DNA of 64,000 nucleotides from Verpa conica (lineage: Eukaryota > Ascomycota > Pezizomycetes > Pezizales > Morchellaceae), in contig JAUFSD010000020.1 of NCBI GenBank assembly GCA_033030425.1, forward strand, positions 1,178,001-1,242,000, in the 5' to 3' direction. Of this stretch, positions 1 through 10,057 are shown piece after piece. A program made the translations under genes and the position numbers. The notes below the pieces were generated by a model, which made no database searches, was not told the origin of the DNA, and was given only the letters and a program-made list of their open reading frames with translations. How positions within the stretch are numbered: position 1 is the stretch's first letter; the number at the start of each line of letters is the position of its first letter.

Positions 1-416
1 GACCGCCGGATTGATGGAAGGCCTCAGGCACCCAAAAGGTGATCGGAGGCACGACCACCGGGCTGTGGAAGGCCTCAGGCGCCCAAAAGGCGATCGGAGG
101 CACAACCAGCGGATTGTTGGAAGGCTTCAGGCACCCAGAAGGTGATCGGAGGCACAACCACCGGGCTGTTGGAAGGCCTCAGGCATCCAGAAGATGATCA
201 GAGACACAACCATCGGATTATCGGAAGGCTTCAGACACCCATAAGGTGATCTGAGGCACAACCATCGTGTTGTTGGAAGGCTTCAGGCACCCAGAAGGTG
301 ATCAGAGGCCAACAACCGGATTATCCGAAGGCCTCAGGCACCCAGAAGGTGATCTGAGGTAAAATAAACGGATTATCCGAAGGCCTCAGGCACCCATAAG
401 ATGATCGGAGGCGCAA
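1..416. repeat. 52-bp minisatellite, about 8 copies, cut by window edge
   Basis: The core GGAAGGCCTCAGGCACCC recurs at about 16, 67, 119, 171, 223, 275, 326 and 378, a period of 51-52 bp. Copies differ at scattered bases (CCTC/CTTC, AAAAGG/AGAAGG/ATAAGG), so the array is old rather than freshly amplified. No long reading frame runs through it, and the copies are not separated by unique spacers. The array continues beyond the left edge. Confidence 0.9.
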
Positions 417-2150
417 CAGGTAAGGCACTCCATTGGAGGAAAAGGTAAAGCTAATACTATCCTATGAGATGTCCGGAGGATCGGTATTGGAAGAGAGCAA
501 TTCTCCAAACTACTTTGAGAAAAAGCGTTAGCTTATTGGCAACTTTAGCGAGTAAAGGGGATGCAACTCACCGAGCCCCGTTTCCAATTGTCTATCATAG
601 TATCACGATGGTGATAACTGAATACAAAAGCACCAGGAGACAAGTAACATACCCCTATAACGCTTGAGCAGACATCTAGTAGCCTTGACAAGGGCTGCAT
701 TAGTGCCGGTAGCGATCGCTGCAAGCAAATCACACTACTAGTTTAGCTACTATTGGGTTCTGTGGTCACGGTCAGTTCTGCGTGTCGTGCTTCGAGGTAG
801 CGGGTATGTCCCAGCTCAGGATGTCATTTTGAGGGGGGAGGGTGAATGAAAGGAATTGGGATAGAGTGGGCGACATCACGGTGGTAATATAGTAGGGGTT
901 GAGATGATATAAGGGGCTGGGGGTATAGTCGAGGTTGGATGACTCACGCATCTCCGCGGTATTAATCCTTGGCATTTCTTGGCTACTAGGTATGCACGGG
1001 TGAAGCCGGGTATAGGCGGGTTAGTCTAAAGAAATGAGACTTCTTCGGCAAGAAGCGTAGATGTCAAGATATCCATGTCTTAGGTATTAGATTTGTTATA
1101 ATTTTACGCTCATATCTGTAATATATTTGGTGCTGAGGTATTTTTGATTTTTTATGCGGTTAGGAATCCTGCGGTTGCCCTGATCGCAACCATAGAATAT
1201 CACTCGCGTTGAACTATAGCTACCTAATTAGGTATAGCGCAGCTTTCAAGAAAGTATTTAACTCAACTTTAGGCCTTCGATGTAAAAAGCTGTTTTATTT
1301 CCCTTGGCAGCTCTCATCCTTTACCCGAGTATTTAAGTACAACAATGGCGTAGTCGTAGGGCAATCGTACTATACCTCAGCTGTTCACTAGAGGTAGTAA
1401 GTATTATTCCAATTCCAACACCCCAGGCAAAAGAAGGTGTCAGATTATCATTGACCCTACGGCCCACATTTAACCGAACCAGCGAAGACTAGGGACCCAG
1501 CAATAGCATAATATAATGTAAAATCAGTTTATCTTTAGTATTATACTTATAGGATAAGGATAAGCTCAGATGTGAAGCTATACTGACACCCATACCAATA
1601 TATTTCAGGGTTAGGGTTTCCAACCAGTGACATTCCTATTTAGAGTGCTCGTCGTGGTTGTAGTGAAACCCATAAGTTAATATTTATGTGTATATTTGTT
1701 TGCACAAAAGCTGTAAATAGATATCTTTTCTAGATGACCCCCGGATAAAGCATTTACTATTCAAATGTGACGAGAAACCCTAACCCTCGACGATATGGCA
1801 CTGACTTTCATCTTAATATACAGCTGTATTGTACTATATAGGGTTTCAAGAATCTACGATAGAAAGAGAATCTTATAGGGCCCCTTTCATGTATACTTCT
1901 GATTTCCGTTATCTGAACTAACTTAATGCCTAGTCTTATTAATATAGTACCAACAAGTGCGGGGATAATCAGGCAACCCACTACTTGATATACCACACCC
2001 TTTCCTGCTAGCACACGGAGTTGATAATAGTTAACAGACAAACTGTAGTACTCTTACCTTACTATTCTTAACTAACCGTCAATTTCATAACATAATGCCA
2101 GTTGTACCCGGTAATTATCTATCCCCAGCAGTTGTTAGTTAACCAAGCTA
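417..2150. other. Intergenic stretch with no supported gene
   Basis: Only short overlapping frames of up to 77 codons are present, with no recognisable domain or splice structure. The one clear feature is the short element bounded by inverted telomere-like motifs at 1606-1787. Confidence 0.6.
1606..1787. repeat. Short element bounded by inverted TTAGGG-type motifs
   Basis: It begins CAGGGTTAGGGTTT (1606-1619) and ends with the inverted form AAACCCTAACCCT (1775-1787). This is the smallest member (182 bp) of a layout seen repeatedly between 22 and 43 kb. No target-site duplication is visible. Confidence 0.55.
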
Positions 2151-2175
2151 AGAAACCCTAGGCCGCCGGTCCCAG

Positions 2176-2703
2176 TTCCGACAAGGGCCCTACTCAACAT
2201 CCTCCTCGAGCACCGAGAACCCGAAAGCCGACAAATCGCCAAAACCCACTCCACGGGCCCCAAGCGAGGAAGACCAAGTTACAATCGTTAACGCATTGCC
2301 CACCGAAGATCCACCCAAATCGCCTAAACCAACTACACAATCGACACTCTGGACCTGCGCATTATGCTCAGAAACGGTGGACCTCTCTTTGCAAGCCCTG
2401 CACGTCACTGGTACCGACCACCTAGAGCGATGCGATGAGCTCCCGCCTTTTCGATCTAAGGGTGGGGACTCTGTAGCGCCAGTGAGGACAACTCCATCTG
2501 TCGGGGGTAGGGTATACTGTGATGTTTGTCGACAGGATTACCGGGAGAGTAAGTGGAGACCGCACACAACACCGGGATGGTATTGCTTGGAGTGCGATCA
2601 ATATATGCATATTATATCGAAAGAGACTCATCTTGGTGGGAGGAAACATGCAGGACAGTGGGCGATGCAGAGGCATAGATCAGGGTTGAAGGGTAGTGGT
2701 TGA
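2176..2703 (+). CDS. U1/matrin-type C2H2 zinc-finger protein, copy 1 (5' end unresolved)
   Basis: The frame is open from the TAA at 2149 to the stop at 2703 but has no ATG before the zinc fingers. A 5' exon is therefore likely, with possible acceptors before 2153 and 2176. After a Pro/Ser/Lys-rich leader come a finger starting WTCALC with C-x2-C-x11-H-x5-H spacing, a CxxC pair in YCDVCRQDYRES, and a second finger starting WYCLEC and ending HLGGRKH with the same spacing. The long loop and the HLGGKKH-like end resemble U1/matrin/ZNF346-type fingers, which in known families bind RNA or double-stranded RNA; binding is not shown here. A paralogue lies 1.1 kb downstream on the same strand. No other domain is visible, so the function is unknown. 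Confidence 0.7.
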   Translation, partial: FRQGPYSTSSSSTENPKADKSPKPTPRAPSEEDQVTIVNALPTEDPPKSPKPTTQSTLWTCALCSETVDLSLQALHVTGTDHLERCDELPPFRSKGGDSVAPVRTTPSVGGRVYCDVCRQDYRESKWRPHTTPGWYCLECDQYMHIISKETHLGGRKHAGQWAMQRHRSGLKGSG

Positions 2704-3000
2704 GGGCTGACGTCTTCGGGGGTGGATATGCGGATACTAGTCGGTGTTACTGGGGTGGTGGAAGGCAGCGATGTATACGAGGCCAGGAGGGCCTATCGGC
2801 ATGTGTAGTTACGATAGTGATTTATGACTAGGAGGAGGGGAGCTTGTTATTCAGGTTTTTATTGTAAGGGAATGGGAATAGTTTAGTTTGTGATGAATGA
2901 CCCACCCGGATTGGTACAATCGGAGGGCGGAATACGTCGCACTTTTAGTCAACTAGGGTGCATTTCTTTCATACGATTGTCATGATATTTGTTTTGATTG

Positions 3001-3271
3001 TACTCAGGCGTTTATTAAATACTCGTAGGGAGGTTGCAACCTTAGGCGACACTCAAAATTATGTGTGTGGGAGGTTGTAGCAACAAAACAACATGATAAG
3101 ACAACAAACACAAACACAATAACAATATAGATTTATCACAGTAGTTCTGAGTACTATAGATAACTTATTCCTGGCTTTGTGTATGATTTTGGGGTTTTTC
3201 TGTGAAAGGGTTTTGGTGAGTTTTGGTGCTGTGTCCCCCCTCACTACGAGTATTTAATAAACGCCTGAGTA
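3001..3271. mobile_element. MITE with about 27-bp TIRs and TA target duplication
   Basis: The left end TACTCAGGCGTTTATTAAAT (3001-3020) continues to ACTCGTA and is mirrored by an inverted copy ending at 3271. Both ends carry TA, giving TA|CTCAGGCG...CGCCTGAG|TA as expected for Tc1/mariner-type insertion. The roughly 270-bp interior codes for nothing obvious. A diverged relative lies at 61434-61663. It separates the two zinc-finger paralogues. Confidence 0.85.
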
Positions 3272-3776
3272 GTTGTGAATGATAATTACAAGTTATTTTA
3301 CTAAATCCTCCACCTCACTTATCCGCGGAGCTCTTGGGCTAATTTAGTACCCCTCCATTACTAAAGTCTAGTACTCTAAAAAAGATTGTACACTAGATAT
3401 CTAGGAAGGTGCTGCATGACTCTGTATTCAAGTACATACTTGGTACTACGTAGGCCTTAAGGCAACCACCCACCCATATCAAAGAGTCTTCATCCGCCAC
3501 GTAAAGGAATACGACGACTGCGGGGAAAATTCAGGCAGTCAGGTTATACTACTTACTATAAAATGTATCATCTTTCCCGGGGAAGGTAGAATATCATTCT
3601 CACTTTACCACCTGTCAACACTTGCTAGTCTTATCTTTATTACTCCTGTATCATTAGCAGCCCAACCTATCTACTTCGACTACGTATGAGTATTCACATC
3701 CTGAATTACACCAATAATCTCCAGCAATTGAACAAGCTAAACTGACCATCGTTAGATCCCACTTCCGCTAGCAAAA

Positions 3777-4313
3777 ATGGACTACTCGCAACGACTAACC
3801 CAATTTCAACCAAAGTCCCCAAGCGTGTCGGGGGGCTGGGGTACCAAAACCAAGTCCACAGCGGCCGCAGGAGACTCAACAGCGTACTGGACTTGTAAAC
3901 CATGCTCCAAAACCATGCGACTCCACTTACAGGGTTCTCACTCTAGCAGCGAAGAACATCTTAACCGCTGTAAGCTCATGGGCTACCAAACGACCCGACC
4001 ATTAGTTGCCACGAGACCGCATAAGGTAAATTCTGCTTCTCGGGAGGCAAAGACATACGGGTTTCACGCAACGCCATTGATAGAGGAGGAGCCAGTAGAG
4101 AAGACATACTGTGATGTCTGTAGACAGGACTACCGGGAAAGCAAGAAGGGGCCTCACCTGACTCCGGGGTGGTATTGTGCGGTTTGTGATCATTATATGC
4201 ATATTATATCCATGGAGGGTCATCTTGGAGGGAAAAAACATGCGGCTGAGGTGGAGTTACAAGGACAACGTGGATCTGGGTCGGGGGCTAAGGTTTCGAG
4301 CTGGACTATTTAA
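3777..4313 (+). CDS. U1/matrin-type C2H2 zinc-finger protein, copy 2
   Basis: An intact 178-codon frame starts at an ATG in good context (CAAAAATGG). Its layout matches the gene at 2.2-2.7 kb: a polar leader, a finger starting WTCKPC (C-x2-C-x11-H-x5-H), the almost identical YCDVCRQDYRES block, and a finger starting WYCAVC and ending HLGGKKH. The C-terminal third is strongly conserved between the copies, including the unusual MHIIS stretch inside the second finger. The leader and the linker between fingers (about residues 70-105) are not conserved. This points to tandem duplication with constraint on the fingers. Nucleic-acid binding is likely from the finger type; the target is unknown. No TATA box is obvious upstream. 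Confidence 0.75.
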   Translation: MDYSQRLTQFQPKSPSVSGGWGTKTKSTAAAGDSTAYWTCKPCSKTMRLHLQGSHSSSEEHLNRCKLMGYQTTRPLVATRPHKVNSASREAKTYGFHATPLIEEEPVEKTYCDVCRQDYRESKKGPHLTPGWYCAVCDHYMHIISMEGHLGGKKHAAEVELQGQRGSGSGAKVSSWTI

Positions 4314-5664
4314 AGGTGAGGCTATGGAGTGGTACTGGGGTATTTGTGGGGGCAAAGATCAGGGTAGAGGGGCGGTTACTATTGGTATGGACTGTACCAG
4401 TATATTGATGAATATAGTCGAAATAGCGACGGACAATCAGGATCACACAAGAAATTTGTTTTTCCCAATTGTCTATCACTATTTCAAATATAATTCAACA
4501 TTATGTAGTTTAGTGTGAATCTCATAACTACTTTGCGTCTCATAACGCGCCTAGCGCAACTGGTTAATTTTTGCTTTTACTACTCGACTTCGTACACCTC
4601 ACTAGAGTACTGCGAAAGATTTACTCGCATCTGCAATTTATTATTAATTTCGATGTTATATGAGAATACTGGGCAAACAATAGTATTATATCCCAAAACC
4701 GTGATTCAGGCACCCTATCCTCTATACCCCGCCCAATAAAGTCATTAGCATTTGTAAAACCACTATTCCCCGGAGATGTAGATTTCTGAAGACTCCGGTA
4801 CGCGATATCAGTACTCTCTACCGGCTCAAAAGATGTTGAAGGAATCTTGTATGATGGCGCTGTGGGGGGCTACTCGGGAAATGGGTAATTGGAATATATG
4901 TAGGATATGCTACGGCGGACGGTTTGGCGCGCAACCGTAGATATCATGATCTATGGCAACCACCTTAGGATTATCGCTTATCCGTATCTTCAACATATTG
5001 AGATAACGTTTACCATACCATGAAAGTTAGAGGTAGTCAGTCCGTTTTAGCTAATCTATATAGAAGAATATATTACTACTCCTTTTAATGAAATCAACTA
5101 ACCCCGGCCGTGAGCTGGGGATATTTTCTGCTATGGCCCTGGAAGCTGAGACCATCCGGCATTTAATCTAAGCCTAGGTCAGCACCGCAGCTTCCAGAAT
5201 ACCCCTGGAACAGGCGAGATTGGGGGCTCGTGAAATACAGGTCGCTGGTTGGCTAAGTGATAGAGGTTCAGGTCAGAAAGCAATGTTATGGGGGCGTATG
5301 AATGAATGAATAAATGAATTATTCATAAATGCATGGAACTACGTCACGAGGGCATGATGCGCAAAATTTCCAAACCTAGTATAATATATTGATGTTTCTT
5401 CTAAGCCACGCACTCGGCAGCCGTCTATATTTCATATGTCACAGTTTGCGCGAATCGTAGCCAAAGATGATGTACGGAGACCGACATGACTGCTAGGACC
5501 ATACTACTTTCAACGAAGCGAGGGTGAAGCTCTGTTGCTGACTAATGTGCGGCTCAACACCAAAGTGCCCACATCAGGATAAGATATTCTTGCTACGGCT
5601 GATTTAAGCAGATTTCCTGGTAGCTGTTTTTAATATGTAGGCAAACCGTCCGCCGGAGATTTCC

Positions 5665-6180
5665 GTACCTGTTCTGGGCCGCTCCCCAATTTCGCGATTT
5701 CGCGAATGGACTGCCCTTTGTATGTATTGATGACTCGCCCGGTCCATTTGCGAATGGCCTGGGCTTACAGGGATCTTTAAAGGGATTTAAAGAAGATAAT
5801 GGTAGACTCTCATCAGCCCTAATAGCTTAGAGAAGACACATTGTACACCCAAACAAACAAATAATAACTTAGAGCATTTATGTGGTTAATCTCTAATATA
5901 TCAACCCTATAATCATAATTTAGGGGGGCAAGTTGATCTTAATATTATAACACCAGATCCTAATTCTTTTATTTGAGTTAGTATATACCTCTTTGCTAAG
6001 CATCCCCAGGTGGTTATAATTATGAGAGATAACTCCTAGTACATGGGTAGGGCGCCTAGCTATATAGTATGGCTGATGAGGGTCTAACATTTTTTTAGGT
6101 CCCTTTAAAGATCGCTGTAAGTCCAGGCCATTCGCGAAATCGTGAAATTCGCGAGTGGCCCAGAACATACCCTGAGAATT
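5665..6180. mobile_element. Probable non-autonomous TIR element (long imperfect inverted repeat)
   Basis: The left arm (about 5665-5786) contains TGTTCTGGGCC, TTTCGCGATTTCGCGAATGG and GGCCTGGGCTTACAG. The right arm (about 6100-6180) carries the same blocks inverted. The left arm has an extra stretch of about 50 bp (5713-5760) that itself repeats the CGAATGGCCTGG part. The interior is AT-rich and non-coding. Clean ends and a target duplication were not found. Confidence 0.6.
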
Positions 6181-6215
6181 CTCGTCATGCACTAGACGTG
6201 TACCTGCATAAGCGA

Positions 6216-6293
6216 GCGGAGCCTCGCGGCAGGTCCCGCAGAGCCTCGCGGCAGGTCCCGCAGAGCCTCGCGGCAGGTCCCGCAGAGCCTCGC
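6216..6293. repeat. 22-bp tandem repeat, 3.5 copies
   Basis: The unit GCAGAGCCTCGCGGCAGGTCCC is repeated at 6216, 6238 and 6260, with a partial copy from 6282. Copies are identical except for one base in the first. The lead-in ACCTGCATAAGCGAGC recurs as a single copy near 6853, so the array grew from a dispersed sequence. Confidence 0.9.
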
Positions 6294-7813
6294 TATACCC
6301 GGCCCAGTGGTTAGTTTAAGTTAGTACCGTGGCCGTGAAATATAGTAACTCACGACGTTAAGGAATAATCTGCTGAGCAAGCTAATTGTACCTATTCTAT
6401 TCACAGCAGAAAGGTCACTTGTTGGGTCGCTAGGGTCTACATCCTAGGGAAGGGGGGAATTCCGAGATGCTCACTAACGTTCTTTCATTGTAGGTTCTTA
6501 AGAGTACGTTATAGTGAAAATTATGTAAAACTAGTGGGAAAAAAAATTTATGCACCCACACTCTGCATACATGGCATAAATAACATTAACCCACCCCCCC
6601 TGTAGAAGGTATAATTCCGCTTCCGAAGGCACCGAATATCCTCCTATTCTATAATGTTCATGGTGAGCACCGTCTTCAGTGTATTATATGTCCCATCCGC
6701 AAACGTAAACGTAATAGACTCCACACCTGGACGACGAGTATAGATGTCAAAAGTCCATATTTTCTCGTCTTTCTTTGGTTTTACGTAGTCCAGAACATGC
6801 TAGTATTGGTTAGCCGCGTACGATTGATTTGATTCAAAGAAACTTACACCGTACCTGCATAAACGAGCAGAGCCTCGTAACTTCATACGACCAATGGCTG
6901 AGATAGCGTAGCCATATAAAACAAATCAGAAACAAAAATATCTAACGAGTTCTTCCTCTCAAACCCCAAGTAGTATTATACCAACTAGCACGAAAAAATG
7001 CACTCTCCAACACAATAGACTCTGTTTATGGCCCCTGGAGAACTTTAGCAACTGCCGCACCTGGTATTCTTGGTAAGTAATATATAGAAACCCTAACCTA
7101 ATATAAGTTTCTTTTACCCTGCCATTATTTTCCTCCTTAACCGGTAATCGGTACTCCTCACCTCCCGTAGATATCGTTTTACAAGTTTCATTCATTTATT
7201 TATTTACATAACTTCAGAACGTAATAGGTAAGGGCTAGCTCAGCATATGGGAGATTATTTAATAGGGGACCGGAGCATGCATGAGTAAGTAGGTAAGTAC
7301 AGTACCAAAAAGTGGGGGTGGGTGTGGAATCAGTACAGTGCTCCATCAAATACGCTAGCGATATGTGAGGCATCTGATATTGGTATAGTACTCTTCTTCC
7401 AATGCCGATTTGTTTCGGTATTTGCGACTAAATTCCGTAATGCTATGGCGGAGATTTCGCTCCATTTTTTCACACTATAATGGGTTTAGAGCTGTCTAAC
7501 CTGCTCTCAAGAACTAAAATAATAATTCAAGCATCTCAAAGGGCTCGAGCTCATTGATATTAATAGTTCAAAATTATTGTGAGCTTATACTTTCCGGATA
7601 TCCGCTGATCCCTTTACTCTGACTTATCTCCTGTAACTTAATTGAATATCCTTCTGTTGAAACCAGGTGTACCTCTGCTATTATATGATACGTAACCTCA
7701 TAATAGAAAAGGCTTGAAAAAAATGTAAATATTGTGATATTGAAAATAGGTCAATAAATAAGATTATACATATGACGAGCCCTAATGATGGATGCTACTC
7801 AAATCAACCATAG

Positions 7814-10057
7814 TTACGCTTTCTCCCCCTCAATTGTAATCTCAACCGTCCTCTCACTAATTTCAAGTGTTTGGAAGTGCCCGCAAAGAAACTTGATAGC
7901 CAGTTCCCCTTGTGACAGAGGAAGGAACCGGAAGGTTGCCGAGTTGTCCACCGGCGTAACTCTCTTATCTATCACCAATACACGAGCCTGGCACAAAGGT
8001 TAGAAACCATGGTTAATAATAAAGAATAGAGGGATGGCTAACCTGTGTGTTCAATTCAGCATCTTTAGGAACGGTTATCGCTTCAATCTCACTTCCATTC
8101 GATACCTGCCATTCAAATATTAATGCTGTGTCATAGGTTAATGGACATATATGCTTACCTCGACGGTGATTGTAAACTCGGAGCCAACAACAGGGTTTTC
8201 AGATGGTCCCACTGGGTTTAGGACAACTCCACCACTATTCTGGAGTTTTGGACCTTTTGCGGCATCTGACATCAAAGAATGGATGATATCTGTGGTTTTT
8301 TGTAGCTCGACGCTGCTCTCTCCATTTGGAGAGACGCTACAGACTCTGACCAGTATGTGGGAGTCGACCCACATAACAACATCGGGACCGGCAAGATAGT
8401 GATTTGCCTCTATCTCTTTAGTACTCGGTCCTTTCATGCTGAGCGGAAACTCTGATTTTGTATAGGACAAGAGGTGGTCATTCATGGCACTCAATGCCTG
8501 AGCATAGGTACGATAAAATGTCATATTAACAGTGATGGCATTGTCACCACTGATACCATGGGGCCACTCTAGATGAATAGCGGTTGCACTGAGCTTTTCA
8601 ATATATTTGCCAAATCCTTTCTCTTGAAGCTTGTGGTTAATGTCGCTGGTCAGGACTCTAAGGTCCACGTCATCCATCCGGTTTGTGTCGTTAACATTAG
8701 GTACTGTGGACATGCTTTGGAGTGTGTCTACTATATTTTTTTGTGATCTCGTTAAACTTTCATAGCTCCGGGGGGCTATGACATTGTCTAAAGTATCGAT
8801 AACGAATGGCTTTCCGTCGATACGGCTTTTCCAATGGGGGTCATCAATTGATCCGGTTTTGCAGTACTTTGTGCGCGAGCCTGGGTCTATAGCTGTCTTC
8901 GGATCCCAGCTAGGTGGTATGTTGTCCTTCTCGATTGCAGCTGCTAGATATTCCGCGAGGGTTTGATCGCCGACATGTGGACCAGCGCAAGCGTCAATGA
9001 TTCTCTCTCCTTTTTCAGTGACGATTCCATTGAATACATGGTTGGAAAACCCAGACCGCCGCGCGTTGGTGGCATCTTTCATATACTTTTCTGCACCTGC
9101 CTGTGTACTATTGTGTGGTGGATCACTCTCCGGGCCCTGGAGCTTTTCGCCAAAATATGGGTTGTTACATTTTCCCACACCAACAAGGTCTCCGTCTATG
9201 TAGCCGTAAGGGTACATTACATACCAACGTAGCTGAGTACTACTGTCTGGGAGGCCTAACGACAGGATAAGAGTAACAATACCAGCTTGGTCGAAACAGT
9301 TTATTGAAACGTGTGGCCAGTCGTCCCTAGGGTATCTATTTTTCAGCCATTTATTGAGATTGAAGGTGCCGCCATATTCGGATACGAATGCCGGTGCACC
9401 ACCACCCGTGCTGTTATATTTATATGCATGGACAGGTTTATATTCCGTGTGTTTCATGATGGCGTCCTCGTCTAGTTTGGATTTGTGGCATACAATCGCA
9501 GTGTATTCAACAAATCTTTCATGAGTGTCGATCGCCAAATTGAGTATGGGAAGAATAAAGATTTGTAATAACTCCACCGGGATCTCACTTTGGAAATATA
9601 CTGGGATGAATTCGCTGGGGGTAATGGCATATAGTTCGATAGGGGTCTTTGTTGGATTCTCGCCGTCTACACGCCACTCGATGGTGTCTTGAATACCCCA
9701 AGGGACATTAACTAGACAACCCTTCACCGTAACGGAAACCGTTGCATTGCTTGAGTCGAACTCGGTGGCCTCGATAGTGAGAATGGACTTAGTGACAGAA
9801 TTTCCGAGGAATTCGCCGAGGAATTCGCCGCTTAGGGTGAAGGTTTGGCCGGATGGGATTGGGCCCTGGATAGTCACATTAAACGTGGTCTGTTTGGTTG
9901 AGCCGATGCCGATGGAAGCAGGAGTAACATCGTTGGGTTGGCCCGATTGCCAGATGGCTAAATTGGAAACCCTAAAGTTGGCTCTTCCATTGATATCCCT
10001 TAATGGGATGTTTGGCTTTGGGATGGCGACTGAGTCGATGGAGAGGGAGTTTGTCAT
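7814..10057 (-). CDS. Transglutaminase-like (papain-fold) protein, three exons
   Basis: Exons are 10057-8159, 8105-8043 and 7987-7814. Introns of 53 and 55 nt have GTAAGC/GTTAGC donors and GCAG/CCAG acceptors, and the frame is maintained, giving about 711 residues. The central part has the order of a transglutaminase-like core: a Cys in INCFDQAG (about residue 254) at the start of a hydrophobic helix, a His in NHVFNGIV (about 340) and an Asp in IIDACAGP (about 355). The flanking regions look like beta-rich segments. Fungal and bacterial members of this superfamily cleave or transfer amide bonds, but several are inactive, so activity is inferred only. There is no signal peptide or membrane segment. 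The start is the first ATG of a 633-codon first exon. No operon-like neighbour; the closest gene is 2.5 kb away. Confidence 0.7.

Larger units (their letters stand above)
4314..7813. other. Gene-poor stretch with inverted repeats and short tandem repeats
   Basis: No reading frame with a recognisable product. It holds the inverted-repeat structure at 5665-6180, the 22-bp tandem repeat at 6216-6293, and an isolated telomere-like motif near 7090. A 14-bp inverted pair (CGGCGGACGGTTTG near 4913 and its mirror near 5642) may mark another decayed element. Confidence 0.5.

Noticed and set aside
1..416. CRISPR array
   Set aside because: The period is continuous, with no unique spacers, and the genome is eukaryotic.
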